The position numbers were made by a program, and so were the translations under genes. 23,973 bases of DNA, taken from FLUQ01 sp031548325. GTDB lineage: Bacteria > Desulfobacterota > Desulfovibrionia > Desulfovibrionales > Desulfovibrionaceae. Positions 8,063 through 15,355 of the stretch are shown piece after piece (position 1 is the stretch's first letter; the number at the start of each line of letters is the position of its first letter). Below the pieces are notes generated by a model that did not search any database, had not been told where the DNA came from, and saw only the letters and a list, made by a program, of their open reading frames with translations. The stretch is from NCBI GenBank assembly GCA_031548325.1, contig JAVBRE010000216.1, forward strand, positions 1 through 23,973, read 5' to 3'.

Positions 8063-9282
8063 GTATTTCGTATATTTCCCGCTTGCCCGAAGGGATCCCG
8101 GACCGACCACGCCGCCTTGCTCTCATGGGCAGCACCGGGTCCATCGGGGTCAACGCCCTGAAAGTCGTATCCGCGCATCCGGAACGCTTTTGCGTTACGG
8201 CGCTCGCGGGCGGGCGCAACATGTCCCTGCTGGCTGAACAGGCCGCCGCCTGGCGTCCCGCGCACCTTGGCGCGCAGGACGAAGCGGCCCGCGTCACGCT
8301 TGTGTCCTTGCTGCCCGCCAAATACAAGCCCGAAATACATGTCGGGGCCGAAGGCTACGCGGCTCTCGCGGCCCTGAACGACGTGGATATGGTCCTTTCC
8401 GCCCAGGTCGGGGCGGCGGGCCTCGCCGCCACCTATGCGGCGGCCGCCGCCGGAAAGGTCATCGCCCTCGCCAACAAAGAATCGCTGGTTCTGGCCGGGG
8501 AGCTCATCCGGCAAAGCTGCGCCGAAAGCGGCGCGGTCATTCTGCCCGTGGATTCCGAGCACAACGCCCTGTTCCAGTGCCTGACCCCGGTTTTGACCGG
8601 GCAGACGCGGGACTGCGTAAAACGTCTTATTCTCACCGCTTCGGGCGGACCCTTTCGGGGCAGGAATGCGGCTTATCTCGCAAAAGTCACCCCGGCCATG
8701 GCGCTGACCCATCCCAATTGGTCCATGGGCGCGAAAATCACCATCGATTCCGCTACCATGATGAACAAGGGGCTGGAAATCATTGAAGCCCATCATCTGT
8801 ACGGCCTGCCTCTGGAGCGCATCGAGGTGCTGGTGCATCCGCAGTCCATCGTCCACTCTCTGGCGGAATTCACGGACGGCGGACTTCTGGCCCAACTGGG
8901 CCCGCCGGACATGCGTCTGGCCATCGCCCACTGCCTTTCCTGGCCGGAACGCATAGCGAGCGGCGCGACCCCTCTGGACCTGACGCAAGGCCCCGCCTTG
9001 ACCTTTGAAGCGCCGGACCTATCTGTATTCAGGTGCCTGACGCTGGCCAAAGAAGCCCTGCGCTCCGGCAAGGGCTTGCCCATCGTGCTGAACGCGGCTA
9101 ATGAAATGGCTGTGGCCGCCTTTCTGCAGGGCCGTTTGCCCTTTACCGGCATTGCGGATACCGTGGAGCGGGCCATGGAACGGCACGCGGCGGGCAATGC
9201 GGACATGCCCCTTTCCGGCCCGGGCGCCCTGGAGGCCATTCTCCGCCTGGACGAAAAAACACGCCGCCTCACGGCAGCGTAA
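8059..9282 (+). CDS. dxr: 1-deoxy-D-xylulose 5-phosphate reductoisomerase
   Basis: Cytoplasmic, NADPH-dependent enzyme that turns DXP into 2-C-methyl-D-erythritol 4-phosphate, the first committed step of the MEP isoprenoid pathway. It thereby supplies the precursors UppS uses two genes upstream. The 407-residue product has the NADPH loop GSTGSIG (24-30), ANKES, the metal-binding VDSEHNALFQ, LTASGGPFR, and the substrate-binding HPNWSMG with DSATMMNKGLE. All of these are as in active enzymes. The start is the ATG overlapping the cdsA stop (ATGA), with no strong ribosome site, so translation probably depends on cdsA. Roughly 11 extra N-terminal residues precede the usual beginning. Confidence 0.97.
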   Translation: MSISYISRLPEGIPDRPRRLALMGSTGSIGVNALKVVSAHPERFCVTALAGGRNMSLLAEQAAAWRPAHLGAQDEAARVTLVSLLPAKYKPEIHVGAEGYAALAALNDVDMVLSAQVGAAGLAATYAAAAAGKVIALANKESLVLAGELIRQSCAESGAVILPVDSEHNALFQCLTPVLTGQTRDCVKRLILTASGGPFRGRNAAYLAKVTPAMALTHPNWSMGAKITIDSATMMNKGLEIIEAHHLYGLPLERIEVLVHPQSIVHSLAEFTDGGLLAQLGPPDMRLAIAHCLSWPERIASGATPLDLTQGPALTFEAPDLSVFRCLTLAKEALRSGKGLPIVLNAANEMAVAAFLQGRLPFTGIADTVERAMERHAAGNADMPLSGPGALEAILRLDEKTRRLTAA

Positions 9283-9293
9283 CACGTGGAAAT

Positions 9294-10424
9294 ATGGAAC
9301 AAACGGCCCTGACGCACGCTCTTTTCGGATTCATGTCGTCCAATGCCGCCGGCAGCACTCTGGCCATTCTCGCGGTGCTGGGCGGTCTGATCTTTTTTCA
9401 CGAGTTGGGGCACTTTCTGGCCGCCAGAAGCTTCAACATCGGGATCAAAACCTTTTCTCTCGGCTTCGGCCCGAAAATCATCGGCATCAGGCGCGGCCCG
9501 ACCCTGTACCAGGTGGCGGCCGTGCCGCTGGGCGGCTACGTGTCCATGGTCGGCGAGCAGGACCCGGCCGACATACCCGAACCTTTCACCCCGGCGGACA
9601 GTTTTGCCTTGCGGCCCGCCTGGCAGCGCCTGATCGTGGTGCTGGCCGGGCCGGTCTTCAACCTCGCCCTGGCCTGGGTTCTGTACTGCGGCATTTTCTG
9701 GGCTTACGGCCAGGCCTATCTTCTGCCCGAGGTGGGAAAGGTCGGCGAAAATTCCCCGGCTATGGCCGCCGGCATCAAAAGCGGCGACAGGGTCAGCGCG
9801 GTGAACGGCCAGCCCATCTCCCGCTGGGACGAACTGCTGGGTTCCGTGGTCACCGGAGGCGGCGCGCCGCTCACCCTGACCCTTGAACGGGACGGCGAAA
9901 CCCGCACCGTCACGGTCAGCCCCGCGCCTTTCAAACGCGAAACCATCTTCGGCGAAAGCAAAACCTCCTGGGCCATCGGCGTCGGGCCGGGCGGCGCGGA
10001 AGGCCTGATCGAATACGGTCCTCTGGGGGCTGCGGTCCAGGGTTTTCGTCACAGCGTGCTGGTCACAAAACTTATCGGCCAGAGCGTGATGAAAATGTTT
10101 GAAGGGGTGGTGCCGCTGGATTCCATGGGCGGTCCCATCCGCATTGCCAAGGAAATCCACGAGCAGACCAAGGCCGCCAACATGTCCGGGCTGCTGGCGC
10201 TGGCCGCTTTCATCAGTCTGAATCTGGGCTTTTTGAACCTTCTGCCCATTCCGGTGCTTGACGGGGGGCATATTCTTTTCCTGTTTTTCGAAATGCTGCG
10301 CCGCAAGCCCGCCTCCGAACGCCTGCAGGAAATAACCGCCCGCCTGGGCATCGCCCTGCTGCTGGGTCTGATGGTCTTCGTCACCTATAACGACATAAGC
10401 AAATGGATCAGCGGCAAGTTGTAA
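9294..10424 (+). CDS. rseP: Site-2 intramembrane zinc metalloprotease (RseP/M50 family)
   Basis: Cleaves membrane-spanning segments of anti-sigma factors and leftover signal peptides. In this 376-residue protein the zinc motif HELGH is at 36-40, within the first membrane region. A single PDZ domain spans about 130-215, against two in Escherichia coli RseP. The second active-site motif NLLPIPVLDGGH places the third metal ligand Asp near residue 323, followed by a C-terminal hydrophobic segment. The ATG at 9294 follows GTGGAAAT and lies 11 bases after dxr. No sigma-E/RseA pair is in the window, so the regulatory substrate is unknown. Confidence 0.95.
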   Translation: MEQTALTHALFGFMSSNAAGSTLAILAVLGGLIFFHELGHFLAARSFNIGIKTFSLGFGPKIIGIRRGPTLYQVAAVPLGGYVSMVGEQDPADIPEPFTPADSFALRPAWQRLIVVLAGPVFNLALAWVLYCGIFWAYGQAYLLPEVGKVGENSPAMAAGIKSGDRVSAVNGQPISRWDELLGSVVTGGGAPLTLTLERDGETRTVTVSPAPFKRETIFGESKTSWAIGVGPGGAEGLIEYGPLGAAVQGFRHSVLVTKLIGQSVMKMFEGVVPLDSMGGPIRIAKEIHEQTKAANMSGLLALAAFISLNLGFLNLLPIPVLDGGHILFLFFEMLRRKPASERLQEITARLGIALLLGLMVFVTYNDISKWISGKL

Positions 10425-10453
10425 ACAACGGCTCAAACGCATTTGATCTTCGT

Positions 10454-11257
10454 ATGGAACTGACCCTGGCTCTCAACGCCGCGGAAAACCGCCTGCAACT
10501 GGCCCTGGCCGACGGGACCGGCGTCTACCTTTACGGTCTGGAATGTCGCGCCGATTCTCAGGGTGCGGAAAAGCTCGCCCCGGCCCTGCGCTCGGCTCTT
10601 GCTTTGTGCGGCGCGAAGACAAAGGACATCCGCCGCGTGGCCTGCGTGGCCGGGCCGGGCTCTTTCACCGGCCTGCGCCTGACCACGGTGACCGCAGCGG
10701 GTCTGGCCCGCGCGGCCGAGTCCGAACAGGCGGCTATCGGCTACCTCGGCCTGCTGGCTCGCGAATCCATGCCCGCCCTGAGCCTTGCCGCGCCGGAAAC
10801 CCATCTTTGGGTACTGGTCCGCGCCCGGCGGGATCTTGTGTATATGCAAGGCTTCCAGATAAAAGAAAACGTCTTTTCCGCTCCGGCCGAGTTCTGTCCG
10901 GTGCTGGCGGCCCCCCTGAAAGCCGTGCCCGGCATCATTGCGGCCCGCTCCGGCGCGGTTCCCCTGTTGCTCGCCGGCAGCGGAGTGAGCGCCAATGAAG
11001 AGGCTTTGCGGGCCGCCTTCGCCGAACAAGGCGGCCCGGCGGACACGCGCCTGCTGCCGCGCGTTCACGACCATCCCCGGATTGAAGCCCTGCTTGAGGC
11101 CGCCCTGGCCGCGTCATACGGGCAAACAGACATTACTCCTTTTTACCTGCGCCCGTCCGACGCCGAAGAGAATCTGCCCGCCATCGCCGCCCGCCTGGGC
11201 CTGGACCCGGAGGCGGCGCAGGCGAAGCTGCGGGAACTGACTTCCAGCAAGCCCTGA
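10454..11257 (+). CDS. tsaB: tRNA threonylcarbamoyladenosine biosynthesis protein TsaB
   Basis: Non-catalytic partner of TsaD in the TsaBDE complex that makes N6-threonylcarbamoyladenosine at A37 of ANN-decoding tRNAs. The 267-residue ASKHA-fold protein carries the family hallmark GPGSFTGLR (67-75) followed by TTVTAAGLARA. The C-terminal YLRPSDAEENLP region is also recognisable. The N-terminal strand usually ends in DTS; here it reads ALNAAENRL, so the Asp is Asn, which a non-catalytic subunit may tolerate. The ATG at 10454 gives the family-standard N-terminus. An ATG at 10403 overlaps the rseP end and has no ribosome site. Last gene of the operon, with a terminator about 50 bases downstream. 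Confidence 0.9.
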   Translation: MELTLALNAAENRLQLALADGTGVYLYGLECRADSQGAEKLAPALRSALALCGAKTKDIRRVACVAGPGSFTGLRLTTVTAAGLARAAESEQAAIGYLGLLARESMPALSLAAPETHLWVLVRARRDLVYMQGFQIKENVFSAPAEFCPVLAAPLKAVPGIIAARSGAVPLLLAGSGVSANEEALRAAFAEQGGPADTRLLPRVHDHPRIEALLEAALAASYGQTDITPFYLRPSDAEENLPAIAARLGLDPEAAQAKLRELTSSKP

Positions 11258-11303
11258 ATCCGTGCGGCCCAGGAAATTCGCCTTCCAGGCTTTTCACCCG
11301 CTG

Positions 11304-11330
11304 CAAGGCCGCGTCGCCTTGATTTTTTTT
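11304..11330 (+). terminator. Intrinsic terminator of the uppS-tsaB operon
   Basis: CAAGGC (11304-11309) pairs with GCCTTG (11316-11321) around a 6-base loop, followed by A and eight consecutive Ts (11323-11330). It lies about 50 bases after the tsaB stop. Confidence 0.85.
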
Positions 11331-11630
11331 GCGCTCCAAAGCCCATAACCGCGGCAGTCACTCCCTACCCAGCTTTCGCGCAACCCCGCCGGAGCGCAAC
11401 CCCCTTCCCGCATTTTTTTCGCACACCGCGTTGTTCGCCTGAGGCAAAGCCGCAAAAAACGGCATACTGATGCCGTGTTCACAGCACACATTTTGGCGTT
11501 GCGGCCCCCTTCGACCTTTTTCAGAATCTTGATGGTCCGGTGCCGGAAAACCGGGATTTCTTCATGCCGTCCTTCTGGGCCGGATTTACCAGAAATCTCC
11601 AGTCTTGATTCGCACTATTTTACGGGAGGT
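11331..11630. other. Gap between two converging operons; no gene seen
   Basis: Apart from the minus-strand terminator at 11454-11475 and a small CCGG/CCGG hairpin at 11543-11554, I see no coding signal, RNA gene or repeat here. The region is the junction between the housekeeping operon and the accessory island. Confidence 0.5.
11454..11475 (-). terminator. Intrinsic terminator of the D-aminoacylase transcript
   Basis: On the minus strand CGGCAT and ATGCCG (11475-11470 and 11465-11460) form a 6-bp stem with a 4-base loop, followed at once by six Ts (complement of 11454-11459). It lies about 155 bases past the deacylase stop. Confidence 0.85.
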
Positions 11631-13205
11631 TTACCGTATGGTCCGCCCTGGGCATACGCCGGTATGTCTCGCATTCCGTACCACGGACTGGCCGTGTACA
11701 AAGACGTGGGTGATGCCCGTGGGATGCTTCATGGGGTCTTCATAGGAATTAGTTTCTGCAACGGTCTGCGGATCAAAGACCACTATATCCGCATCCATGC
11801 CTGCGACCAGGAGGCCCTTTCTACGCAGACGCACTTTGGCGGCAGGAAGGGATGTGAGCTTGCGTACCGCATCTTCCAGGCCAATAGTTCCCATTTCCCG
11901 CACATAGCGGCCGAGAACGCGAGCACTGGTGGCGTAAGAACGAGGGTGGGGTCTCCCGCCGCTTATAATCCCGTCCGTAATGATACTGGTGGAGGGGTTC
12001 TTCATGATGGCGGCAACATCGCCTTCATCCAGTCCAAAAACGATCATGCCCACCGCCAAATCTTCCTCCACAAGAAGATCCGCCATGGCATCTACGGGAT
12101 CTACCTTGCGGAGGGCGGCTATTTCCTGAATGCTTTTGCCTTCGCAGTACTTGTTGGCTTCTGAGATTACAGAAGAAATATGCACATTTTCCCAACCAAG
12201 GTGATCGGAGAAATTCTCCCAGTCACGGCGCTCAACTATATCACGCTTGACGGCGCTTCGTTCTTCCTTCAGCGCTTTTATGAGTCCTTCCGGACCGTTA
12301 GTGTGGTACCAAGGCGGCACAGTGGCGTGCAGGTAGGTAGAGCCGGCTGTATAAGGATACTGCGAGGGCGTGATGTCGATGCCTTCGGCTCGCGCTTGGG
12401 CGAGGCGCTCCAGAAGACCGGCGGATTTGCCCCAGTTGCGACGGCCGCGTACCTTGAAGTGGGTGATGAGAGCCGCAATGCCCGAACGGCGGGAAATTTC
12501 GATAATCTCTTCCAGAGACTCCGCGATACGGTCTGATTCACTGCGCATGTGTACGTCGAAGATGCCATCGTAGGAAGCGGCGACTTTGGCGATTTCTACC
12601 ATCTCGTCCAAAGTTTGGTATTGGCTGGGAGGATAGATAAGCCCTGCGGAAACCCCTCGCGCACCTTCCTCCATGCTTCTCGCTGCAAGTTTGCACATGG
12701 CGTCGATTTCCGATGTCGTAGCTGCACGGTCCGTCATACCCATGACGTCCAGACGTATGGTGCCGAGACCCACGTAGGAGCAAGCGTTCGTTGCGGGCTT
12801 GGCCGCGTCGATACAGTCAAGATATTCGCCGAAGCTATTCCAATTCCAGTCAATTTTGGGCGAACCCGCAAGACCGGCAAGGAATTTTTGCCAACCAGCC
12901 TTGTTGCCGTTACTGATAGGAGCCACAGACATGCCGTCTAAGCCCACTACCTCGGTTGTATATCCCTGCATGATCTTCTGTGACGCATTAGGCTCCGCGA
13001 TCAAGGAAAGATCTGAGTGGCTATGCCCGTCCACAAAGCCGGGACACACCACTTGCCCTTTGACGTCAAGAACTTCTTTGGCCTGCGCTTCCGCTAGCGT
13101 ACCCACAGCGGCGATGCGTCCGTCTTTCACAGCTACGTTTGCTTTAACCCAAGGGTTACCCGTTCCATCCACAACTTTACCGCCAGTCAGCAGCAGATCA
13201 AACAT
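11631..13205 (-). CDS. N-acyl-D-amino-acid deacylase (D-aminoacylase), amidohydrolase superfamily
   Basis: Predicted to hydrolyse N-acyl-D-amino acids to a free D-amino acid and a carboxylate in the cytoplasm (no signal peptide). The 524-residue protein shows the amidohydrolase beta-sandwich start (LLTGGKVVDGTGNPW), HxH zinc ligands H61/H63 in GFVDGHSHSD, then H219 (DVHMRSES), H249 (THFKVRG) and the catalytic-type D411 (ITDGI...GRPHPRSY). These track the known D-aminoacylase residues as I recall them (H67, H69, H220, H250, D366). Position 90, where that enzyme has the zinc-bridging Cys96, is Asp here (GLDGMS). The ATG at 13205 has AAGGAG six bases upstream. It is the last gene of the accessory island, separated from dctM by an IS remnant. 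Substrate specificity is not determined; related family members act on other N-acyl compounds. Confidence 0.88.
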   Translation of the reverse strand: MFDLLLTGGKVVDGTGNPWVKANVAVKDGRIAAVGTLAEAQAKEVLDVKGQVVCPGFVDGHSHSDLSLIAEPNASQKIMQGYTTEVVGLDGMSVAPISNGNKAGWQKFLAGLAGSPKIDWNWNSFGEYLDCIDAAKPATNACSYVGLGTIRLDVMGMTDRAATTSEIDAMCKLAARSMEEGARGVSAGLIYPPSQYQTLDEMVEIAKVAASYDGIFDVHMRSESDRIAESLEEIIEISRRSGIAALITHFKVRGRRNWGKSAGLLERLAQARAEGIDITPSQYPYTAGSTYLHATVPPWYHTNGPEGLIKALKEERSAVKRDIVERRDWENFSDHLGWENVHISSVISEANKYCEGKSIQEIAALRKVDPVDAMADLLVEEDLAVGMIVFGLDEGDVAAIMKNPSTSIITDGIISGGRPHPRSYATSARVLGRYVREMGTIGLEDAVRKLTSLPAAKVRLRRKGLLVAGMDADIVVFDPQTVAETNSYEDPMKHPTGITHVFVHGQSVVRNARHTGVCPGRTIR

Positions 13206-13229
13206 AAAATCTCCTTATTGAAAAAACAG

Positions 13230-13367
13230 ATTACCCCTCTGCTCCTCGCCTACCAGAAGTTTCTCAGTCGCCTCGGGCTGTCAATGCAGCAACTTTTCCA
13301 GCTCATACAACTCAATCTGCTCGACGCGGCTTCCCTGGAAGAACTCCTGAATCCTCTACGACGATAA
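13230..13367 (+). pseudogene. C-terminal fragment of an IS transposase (probably IS4 family)
   Basis: An open stretch on the plus strand, opposite in direction to its neighbours, ends at TAA 13365-13367 and includes MQQLFQLIQLNLLDAASLEE. That pattern resembles the extreme C-terminus of IS4-type DDE transposases (recollection of the family, not a search). No catalytic residues or N-terminal part remain. An IS-like inverted repeat follows 50 bases later, where an intact element would end. Too short to encode a functional protein. Confidence 0.5.
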
Positions 13368-13417
13368 ACCCCACAGTCTCAGCCTGCTGGGCTTGACTGC
13401 TCAGCCGGGCAGCAATG
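13230..13417 (+). mobile_element. Right-end remnant of an insertion sequence
   Basis: The transposase tail fragment is followed by an imperfect terminal repeat at 13400-13417. Its reverse complement (CATTGCTGCCCGGCTGAG) matches the left-end sequence at 16476-16493 (CACTGCTGTCCGGCTAAA) at 14 of 18 positions. The element is thus oriented plus, and only its right end survives. It fills most of the gap between the deacylase start and the dctM end (13206-13450), which holds nothing else I can recognise. Confidence 0.55.
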
Positions 13418-13450
13418 GTCCTACATAAAATCCATACTAACGTCGCGGAG

Positions 13451-14728
13451 CTACGGGTTGAGATTCACCAGAAACATGATAATGCCGGGGCAATAAGTCA
13501 AAATCACAAGTACTATAAGCAGTGCGCCGAGGTACGGTAGAGCCTTCTTGGCCACGGTATCGACCGGGATGCCACAGATTCCCGAAACGATGAATAAATC
13601 CAGACCGACCGGCGGCGTGATCGCGCCTATGGCCAAATTGACCACCATCAGCACTCCAAAAAAGACTGGATCAATACCAAAAGACAGCGCGACAGGCAGC
13701 AGAATGGGAGTTACGATGATAACGGCTGTCGAGGCGTTGACTAGCGTACCTATAATCAGCAGCAGTATGTTAACGAGCATCAGGAACATCACCGGGTCAT
13801 CCGTCATGCTTGTAAACAACAAAGCCATCTGATTGGGAGCCTTTGAAGCGGTCATGATCCAGCCGAAGACGTTGGCCGCGCCAACAACAAACATAATCAT
13901 AGTCGTGCCCTGGACGGCAGAAAGCAAAACTTTGGGCATGTCAGACCATTTCAATTCCTTGTATATAAAAAAACCGACAAAAGCTCCATAAACTGCGGCC
14001 ACTGCAGCTGACTCGGTTGGAGTGAAAATGCCGAAATAAATCCCGCCAAGAATGATCAACGGCATTAGCAAGGCCCAAAAACAATCCCTACACGCTTTGG
14101 CTATTGCGGCGAAAGAAAATGAACCTGTACCTTTGTAGCCACGTTTTTTGGCAATGACCCAACTGACCATACACAAGGCCAGGCCCATCATAATGCCAGG
14201 GAAAAAACCTCCTATGAAAAGCGCTGCAATGGATGTATTGGCGATTGATCCGTATATGACCATGGTGATGGAAGGCGGGATCACAATTCCAACAGTGCCC
14301 GAAGAGGCGACAACCGCTGCGGCAAAGTCAACCGGGTATCCCCGTTTTTCCATTTCCTCAATCATGGCGGCGCCGATGGCGGCGGTCGTCGCCGAGGATG
14401 AGCCCGACAAAGCGGCAAAAAACATCCCCGCAAATGAGACGACCAGCGCCAAACCGCCAGAAAGCGTCCCGACCAGGCTCATGCAAAAATCAACAATGCG
14501 TCTGGTAACTCCGCCAGCAGACATGAAGGAACCGGCAAGCATGAAGAAAGGAATCGCCATGAAAGAGAAGGCGTCAACGGAGGTAAAAAACTTTTGGATG
14601 ACAACGATCAGCGGCACATCCATAACAAAGTGAAAGACGATTGCGGAAGACAAGGCAAGGGCAACTGCAATAGGTGCGCCGGTGGCGAGGATCAACAAAA
14701 AAAGACACAGCACGATTAGCATGAGCAT
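13451..14728 (-). CDS. dctM: TRAP transporter large permease subunit (DctM family)
   Basis: The ion-coupled membrane channel of a tripartite ATP-independent periplasmic transporter. The 425-residue protein is almost entirely hydrophobic helices, starting MLMLIVLCLFLLILATGAP, with the family-typical loops SGSSSATTAAIGAAM and AITPPVGLDLF. Length is normal. The ATG at 14728 has GAGG at a 6-base spacing and lies 9 bases after dctQ. Hand-counted GC in one 60-base sample (14101-14160) is 27/60, against 39/60 in cdsA (7501-7560), fitting an acquired origin. Confidence 0.95.
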   Translation of the reverse strand: MLMLIVLCLFLLILATGAPIAVALALSSAIVFHFVMDVPLIVVIQKFFTSVDAFSFMAIPFFMLAGSFMSAGGVTRRIVDFCMSLVGTLSGGLALVVSFAGMFFAALSGSSSATTAAIGAAMIEEMEKRGYPVDFAAAVVASSGTVGIVIPPSITMVIYGSIANTSIAALFIGGFFPGIMMGLALCMVSWVIAKKRGYKGTGSFSFAAIAKACRDCFWALLMPLIILGGIYFGIFTPTESAAVAAVYGAFVGFFIYKELKWSDMPKVLLSAVQGTTMIMFVVGAANVFGWIMTASKAPNQMALLFTSMTDDPVMFLMLVNILLLIIGTLVNASTAVIIVTPILLPVALSFGIDPVFFGVLMVVNLAIGAITPPVGLDLFIVSGICGIPVDTVAKKALPYLGALLIVLVILTYCPGIIMFLVNLNP

Positions 14729-14737
14729 AGCAGGCCT

Positions 14738-15208
14738 CTATTTATTTTCCGCGTTAAACAGTTTGCCTATGGCGTGGACTAATTGCAGCGTCATTATACC
14801 GCACCCGACCGGCATGGCGAGGTAGACAAAAGATATGGAAATGCCCAAGGCTGGTGTTGTCTGGTAAGAGGAGTTCACTAGCAAAATCAGGCTCTGATAG
14901 GTCAAAATGGTCATAAGCGCCAAAGAACAAAGAGCGGCCAGAAGATTTACCAAGAAACGTGCTCTTCCGTGAAGTCGTTCGGCTACAGCCTTAATGGCCA
15001 AATGCCCACCGGAGGCGGTGACGATGGGCAAAGACAGGAAAACGATCCAGACAAAAAGGTACCGCGCTAATTCTTCACCGAAGCTGGGGGTATAGCTGAA
15101 CAGATACCGGCTACACACAAGGAGAAAGACGACTGCCAGCATGAAACCGATCAAAACAATGACTATTTGTTTTAGAATAGCCTCTATCCGCGCAAGAAAA
15201 ATTCCCAT
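14738..15208 (-). CDS. dctQ: TRAP transporter small permease subunit (DctQ family)
   Basis: Small membrane partner of DctM in the TRAP complex. The 156-residue product has four hydrophobic helices, with the family-typical SFGEELARYLFVWIVFL between the second pair and GGHLAIKAVAE after it. The ATG at 15208 is chosen because GGAG precedes it by 5 bases. The frame runs further upstream (an ATG at 15226 and beyond to 15295), but those starts lack ribosome sites and would put a charged leader before the first helix. It lies between dctP and dctM in a standard P-Q-M order. Confidence 0.92.
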   Translation of the reverse strand: MGIFLARIEAILKQIVIVLIGFMLAVVFLLVCSRYLFSYTPSFGEELARYLFVWIVFLSLPIVTASGGHLAIKAVAERLHGRARFLVNLLAALCSLALMTILTYQSLILLVNSSYQTTPALGISISFVYLAMPVGCGIMTLQLVHAIGKLFNAENK

Positions 15209-15241
15209 AACCACTCCATGTAACATTGTTAGATTTTCGGC

Positions 15242-15268
15242 TGCCAAAAGAGGGGGTCTCTTTTGGCA
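15242..15268 (-). promoter_or_regulatory. Perfect 11-bp hairpin between dctP and dctQ
   Basis: TGCCAAAAGAG (15242-15252) pairs perfectly with CTCTTTTGGCA (15258-15268) around a 5-base loop. It sits in the 147-base gap between the dctP stop and the dctQ start and has no T run after it. Such hairpins commonly stabilise the upstream message or damp read-through, so that the binding protein is made in excess over the permease; that role is inference here. Confidence 0.55.
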
Positions 15269-15355
15269 CAGCCGACCTAACATGTGCCGACTCAAGGTAA
15301 ATGGCCGCTTTCGCCCCCCCGCCCCCCTGAATCACTCGATTTTACGGAATATCTT

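Noticed and set aside
8793..10442. A 549-codon minus-strand open frame across dxr and rseP
   Set aside because: Antisense to two unmistakable genes, with shadow-type composition.
13284..13301. Possible sigma-54 promoter on the minus strand upstream of the deacylase (TGG and TGC spaced 10)
   Set aside because: GG-N10-GC is present, but the -24 element reads TGGAAA and the site lies inside the transposase fragment; one such match is expected by chance.
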